Of a DNA stretch of 45,545 nt, positions 43,182-45,545 are shown in pieces. Numbering within the stretch: position 1 is the first letter of the stretch; the number at the start of each line of letters is the position of its first letter. Below the pieces are notes generated by a model that ran no database searches, was not told the DNA's origin, and worked only from the letters and a program-made list of their open reading frames with translations. The position numbers and the translations under genes were made by a program. The stretch lies in contig LBVU01000002.1 of NCBI GenBank assembly GCA_000993205.1, forward strand, positions 181,079 through 226,623, read 5' to 3'. Source of the stretch: Candidatus Woesebacteria bacterium GW2011_GWB1_39_10. Its GTDB lineage: Bacteria; Patescibacteriota; Microgenomatia; UBA8517.

Positions 43182-45545
43182 ATGAATACACTACCCAAAT
43201 TAACACTAGGATTAATTAAAGCCTATCAAGCTGAGATTGCCAGAAGTGGTTCAACTGCAACCGCGAAGAGAAAAATGGTTTCTTTAAAAAAGTTTCTTGA
43301 CTGGGCAGCCAAAGAAGGCAAGATCCAAGATGTAGGATTTAAGATTTACGATTCAGAATCTAAGAATCAAAATGAAAGAATTTCCGCAAAAAAAGCGGTA
43401 AATACCAGATTCAGTAACTTATACAAAAGATATCGTAGTATACCGGGAACTTCGTATCTTAATATTGCCATCTTGGTGATTTTATCCTCCGCCCTGGGGC
43501 TTGGTATATACAATCAATTCTTTAAAAATACCACAAACCCATTTGCTGCAACGTCTTTAATTCGACCGAATCGTTATCTTTCCTTTCAAGGCAGGTTAAC
43601 TAATCAATTTTTAAATCCGATTACAGCAGTAACCAGTGTAGTTTTTACTTTATATGATGCGGCAAGCGCCGGAACTACCCTTTGGACCGGCACCTGCGAT
43701 GTTACTCCGGATACGGACGGAGTATTTTCAACACTTCTTGGGAGCGACTGCGGTTCGGAGATTTCCAGTAGCGTTTTTTCTGACAATGCCAGCGTTTGGT
43801 TGGGAGTTAAGGTTGCGGCTGACGCGGAGGCTACTCCCAGAATTCAAATTGCAACTGTTGCCTATGCTCTAAATTCCGAAACTTTGAAAGGCTACCCAGC
43901 CTCTTCGAGTGCAACAATTAACACAGTGCCAGTAGTTAATAATTCCGGGCAAATTGTTTTGGCGGTGAGCTCCCCCAAAATCCAATCTACAACGGGCACT
44001 TTCGCAATCGAAGGCCAGGCCATAACAATACAAACTCCAAGCGCATCAAACGGTAATGTTACTATAGCACCCGATGGCACGGGACAGCTTAATTTGACTT
44101 TTACCGGCGCCTCCCCAGGAAGTGGCACAGGAATGGTGAATGCAACCGATGCGAATTTAACCTCCGGCTCTTTGTATTACGGTTCAGTTGCGTCTGACGC
44201 TTCGGGCTACAACCTTTTGCAGTTACAATCCGGTTCGTCCCTTACAAATAAATTTGTGGTTGATTCGGCCGGAAACTCCAGCCAGTCAGGAACATTGACA
44301 TTTGGTGGCACTGCAACGATTCAATCAACTGCTTCAAGGGCTTTGACTTTAGGAGGTTCTACAACCGGAAACATCACACTCAATCCTCTGAATGCGGTTG
44401 CGGGAGGCTATGTAGCTCCAAATACAACCAATGTAACAGATCTTGGTACCTCTTCCCTTCTCTTCCGAAATATATACGGAACAACTTTGTACCAGGGGAC
44501 AAACCAAGTCTGTGATGAGTCAAATAACTGTAATTTTGCAACCGGTACCAATTACTGGCAACTTAATACTTTAACTCTCTCCCCTGCCAATAATACATAT
44601 GATTTGGCAATAGGTGGAACTGCAACTTCCTCAGCCAAATTCCAGGCTTTTGCTTTGGAAAAGGCGGCTGATGCCACAAGCAGACTTGCCAAACTTAATT
44701 CAAGTGTAATAACAACGGGAACTTTGTTTGAAGCAACAGCCAGCGCCATAACTAGCGGAAACATAATCAAACTTGGGCAAGGTGGAAACTCGGCATTCTC
44801 GGGTAATGGACTATATATGGATTTTGATAATACCGGGGGCGGGGGCGGAACATTCACCGGAAACTTCTTAAAGTTTGATGATGCTACAACAACCAAATTT
44901 ACAGTTGACGCCAGCGGAAACGTTGGCGGGGCCGGAGTTGGACAATTTGGAGGAATAACAACAACAATATTTTCCAGATTCGGTACTGCAGCTTCCGGAC
45001 ACGCCCTTTCGGTGGCCAGTGATGTTTTGGTCGGAGGAAAACTGGAACTTGACGGCACATTCTTCCTGGACGGAGGAACAATCGCCAACTCAGCCGGCAC
45101 CGGAACTATTACATTTTCTGCTACCCCGACAACTTCCTCCAACGCTCTTTCTGCCAGCAACTGGCTTATAGAAAATACCGCCAATGTTGGCCAGGCTGCT
45201 TTAATTGTTAATCAACAAAAAGCGGGAGATATTTTTACCGCCAGCGCCTCAGGAACGCCTAAATTTACAATTCAAAATGATGGAGATGTAAACATGGTTG
45301 GTGACATAACAGTTGGTGGCGGAAATATAAATACAGGTAATATTGCCTTTGTAATTGGAGATGCAACAACAGATGGAATAACTTTTACAACAGACGGAAC
45401 AGGAAATGGAGAATATACTTTCTCGGTAGATGGTATAGGAGATGCAGATCTTGATTGGGGTACTGGAGCGGGACAAATTGATGTTACTGATGTTGAAAAT
45501 GGATCAGTAAACATACTTCTTGAAACTGAAATTGATGCCTCTAGC
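43182..45545 (+). CDS. Giant fibre-like surface protein with core-binding-like N-terminus, partial
   Basis: Open frame of 788 codons to the window end. Residues 5-48 look like the second half of a core-binding domain (LGLIKAYQAEIARSGSTATA, LKKFLDWAAKEGKI). Residues 92-112 are a membrane helix (YLNIAILVILSSALGLGIYN). Then comes a beta domain opening RYLSFQGRLTNQ, with LYDAASAGTTLWTG, and several hundred residues of Gly/Thr/Ser/Ala-rich repeats like tail-fibre shafts (FVVDSAGNSSQSGTLTFGG, DLGTSSLLFRNIYGTTLYQG, FTVDASGNVGGAGVGQFGG). Probably N-inside, with a very long extracellular stalk. In the opposite frames the repeats give spurious ORFs. Confidence 0.82.
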   Translation, partial: MNTLPKLTLGLIKAYQAEIARSGSTATAKRKMVSLKKFLDWAAKEGKIQDVGFKIYDSESKNQNERISAKKAVNTRFSNLYKRYRSIPGTSYLNIAILVILSSALGLGIYNQFFKNTTNPFAATSLIRPNRYLSFQGRLTNQFLNPITAVTSVVFTLYDAASAGTTLWTGTCDVTPDTDGVFSTLLGSDCGSEISSSVFSDNASVWLGVKVAADAEATPRIQIATVAYALNSETLKGYPASSSATINTVPVVNNSGQIVLAVSSPKIQSTTGTFAIEGQAITIQTPSASNGNVTIAPDGTGQLNLTFTGASPGSGTGMVNATDANLTSGSLYYGSVASDASGYNLLQLQSGSSLTNKFVVDSAGNSSQSGTLTFGGTATIQSTASRALTLGGSTTGNITLNPLNAVAGGYVAPNTTNVTDLGTSSLLFRNIYGTTLYQGTNQVCDESNNCNFATGTNYWQLNTLTLSPANNTYDLAIGGTATSSAKFQAFALEKAADATSRLAKLNSSVITTGTLFEATASAITSGNIIKLGQGGNSAFSGNGLYMDFDNTGGGGGTFTGNFLKFDDATTTKFTVDASGNVGGAGVGQFGGITTTIFSRFGTAASGHALSVASDVLVGGKLELDGTFFLDGGTIANSAGTGTITFSATPTTSSNALSASNWLIENTANVGQAALIVNQQKAGDIFTASASGTPKFTIQNDGDVNMVGDITVGGGNINTGNIAFVIGDATTDGITFTTDGTGNGEYTFSVDGIGDADLDWGTGAGQIDVTDVENGSVNILLETEIDASS
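43335..43369. repeat. Heptanucleotide repeat in the giant surface gene
   Basis: GGATTTA, AGATTTA, CGATTCA, GAATCTA, AGAATCA: five degenerate 7-nt units between the core-binding part and the membrane helix. Same motif class as the starts of the genes at 37095 and 39612. Confidence 0.65.

Noticed and set aside
44552-45514. Long minus-strand ORFs opposite the giant surface protein
   Set aside because: Mirror frames of Gly/Thr/Ala-rich repeats; the plus strand has the continuous protein with domains.

Overview
The window looks like a chromosomal segment of a Candidate Phyla Radiation (Patescibacteria) bacterium, most likely of the Microgenomates type. This is an inference from gene content: a polyprenyl diphosphate synthase with a long C-terminal helical extension, an isopentenyl phosphate kinase, ComEC split into two genes, a PEGA/beta-propeller protein, minimal aminoacyl-tRNA synthetases and very large surface proteins. 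TAA, TAG and TGA all end genes, so the standard bacterial code applies.

Layout. 1-4.5 kb (minus): an operon of a 7TM membrane protein, an ATP-grasp ligase fused to a retropepsin-like domain, and three more RimK-like ATP-grasp genes, one of them decayed. 4.5-6.6 kb: a HigB/HigA-type toxin-antitoxin pair, an ABC exporter pseudogene and a small HTH protein. 6.7-20.4 kb: housekeeping genes (dCMP deaminase-like, M32 carboxypeptidase, UppS, IPK, ECF sigma factor, RelA/SpoT-like protein, WecG/TagA, MreB, PEGA protein, tRNA-Arg and tRNA-Pro, NDK, M16 peptidase). 20.4-26.1 kb: two DUF1003 paralogues bracketing a block of unrecognised, mostly membrane-bound proteins. 26.1-30.7 kb: a T-box-controlled operon ending in an arginyl-tRNA synthetase with an N-terminal B3/4 (editing-type) domain. 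30.9-35.7 kb: competence genes (ComEC MBL part, ComEC channel part, ComEA) and a leucyl-tRNA synthetase lacking its CP1 editing domain. 35.7-42.2 kb: a cell-surface locus with two paralogous pairs of exported proteins. 42.7 kb to the end: integrase-type core-binding (SAM-like) domains running, across an in-frame TAA, into the cytoplasmic tail of a giant fibre-like surface protein that continues past the window.

Genome-wide signals visible here: (i) most host genes have a -10 hexamer ending 5-8 nt before the start codon, which implies leaderless mRNAs, whereas the 21-25.5 kb block uses strong Shine-Dalgarno sequences; (ii) short perfect palindromes of at least two families lie in frame inside unrelated genes; (iii) tandem heptanucleotide repeats occur repeatedly inside and between genes; (iv) four copies of a 72-73 bp MITE-like palindrome lie between genes.

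The most interesting single system is the 26.1-30.7 kb operon: a T-box leader, a tRNA-like minihelix ending one base before the first AUG, and an ArgRS carrying an apparent built-in editing domain.
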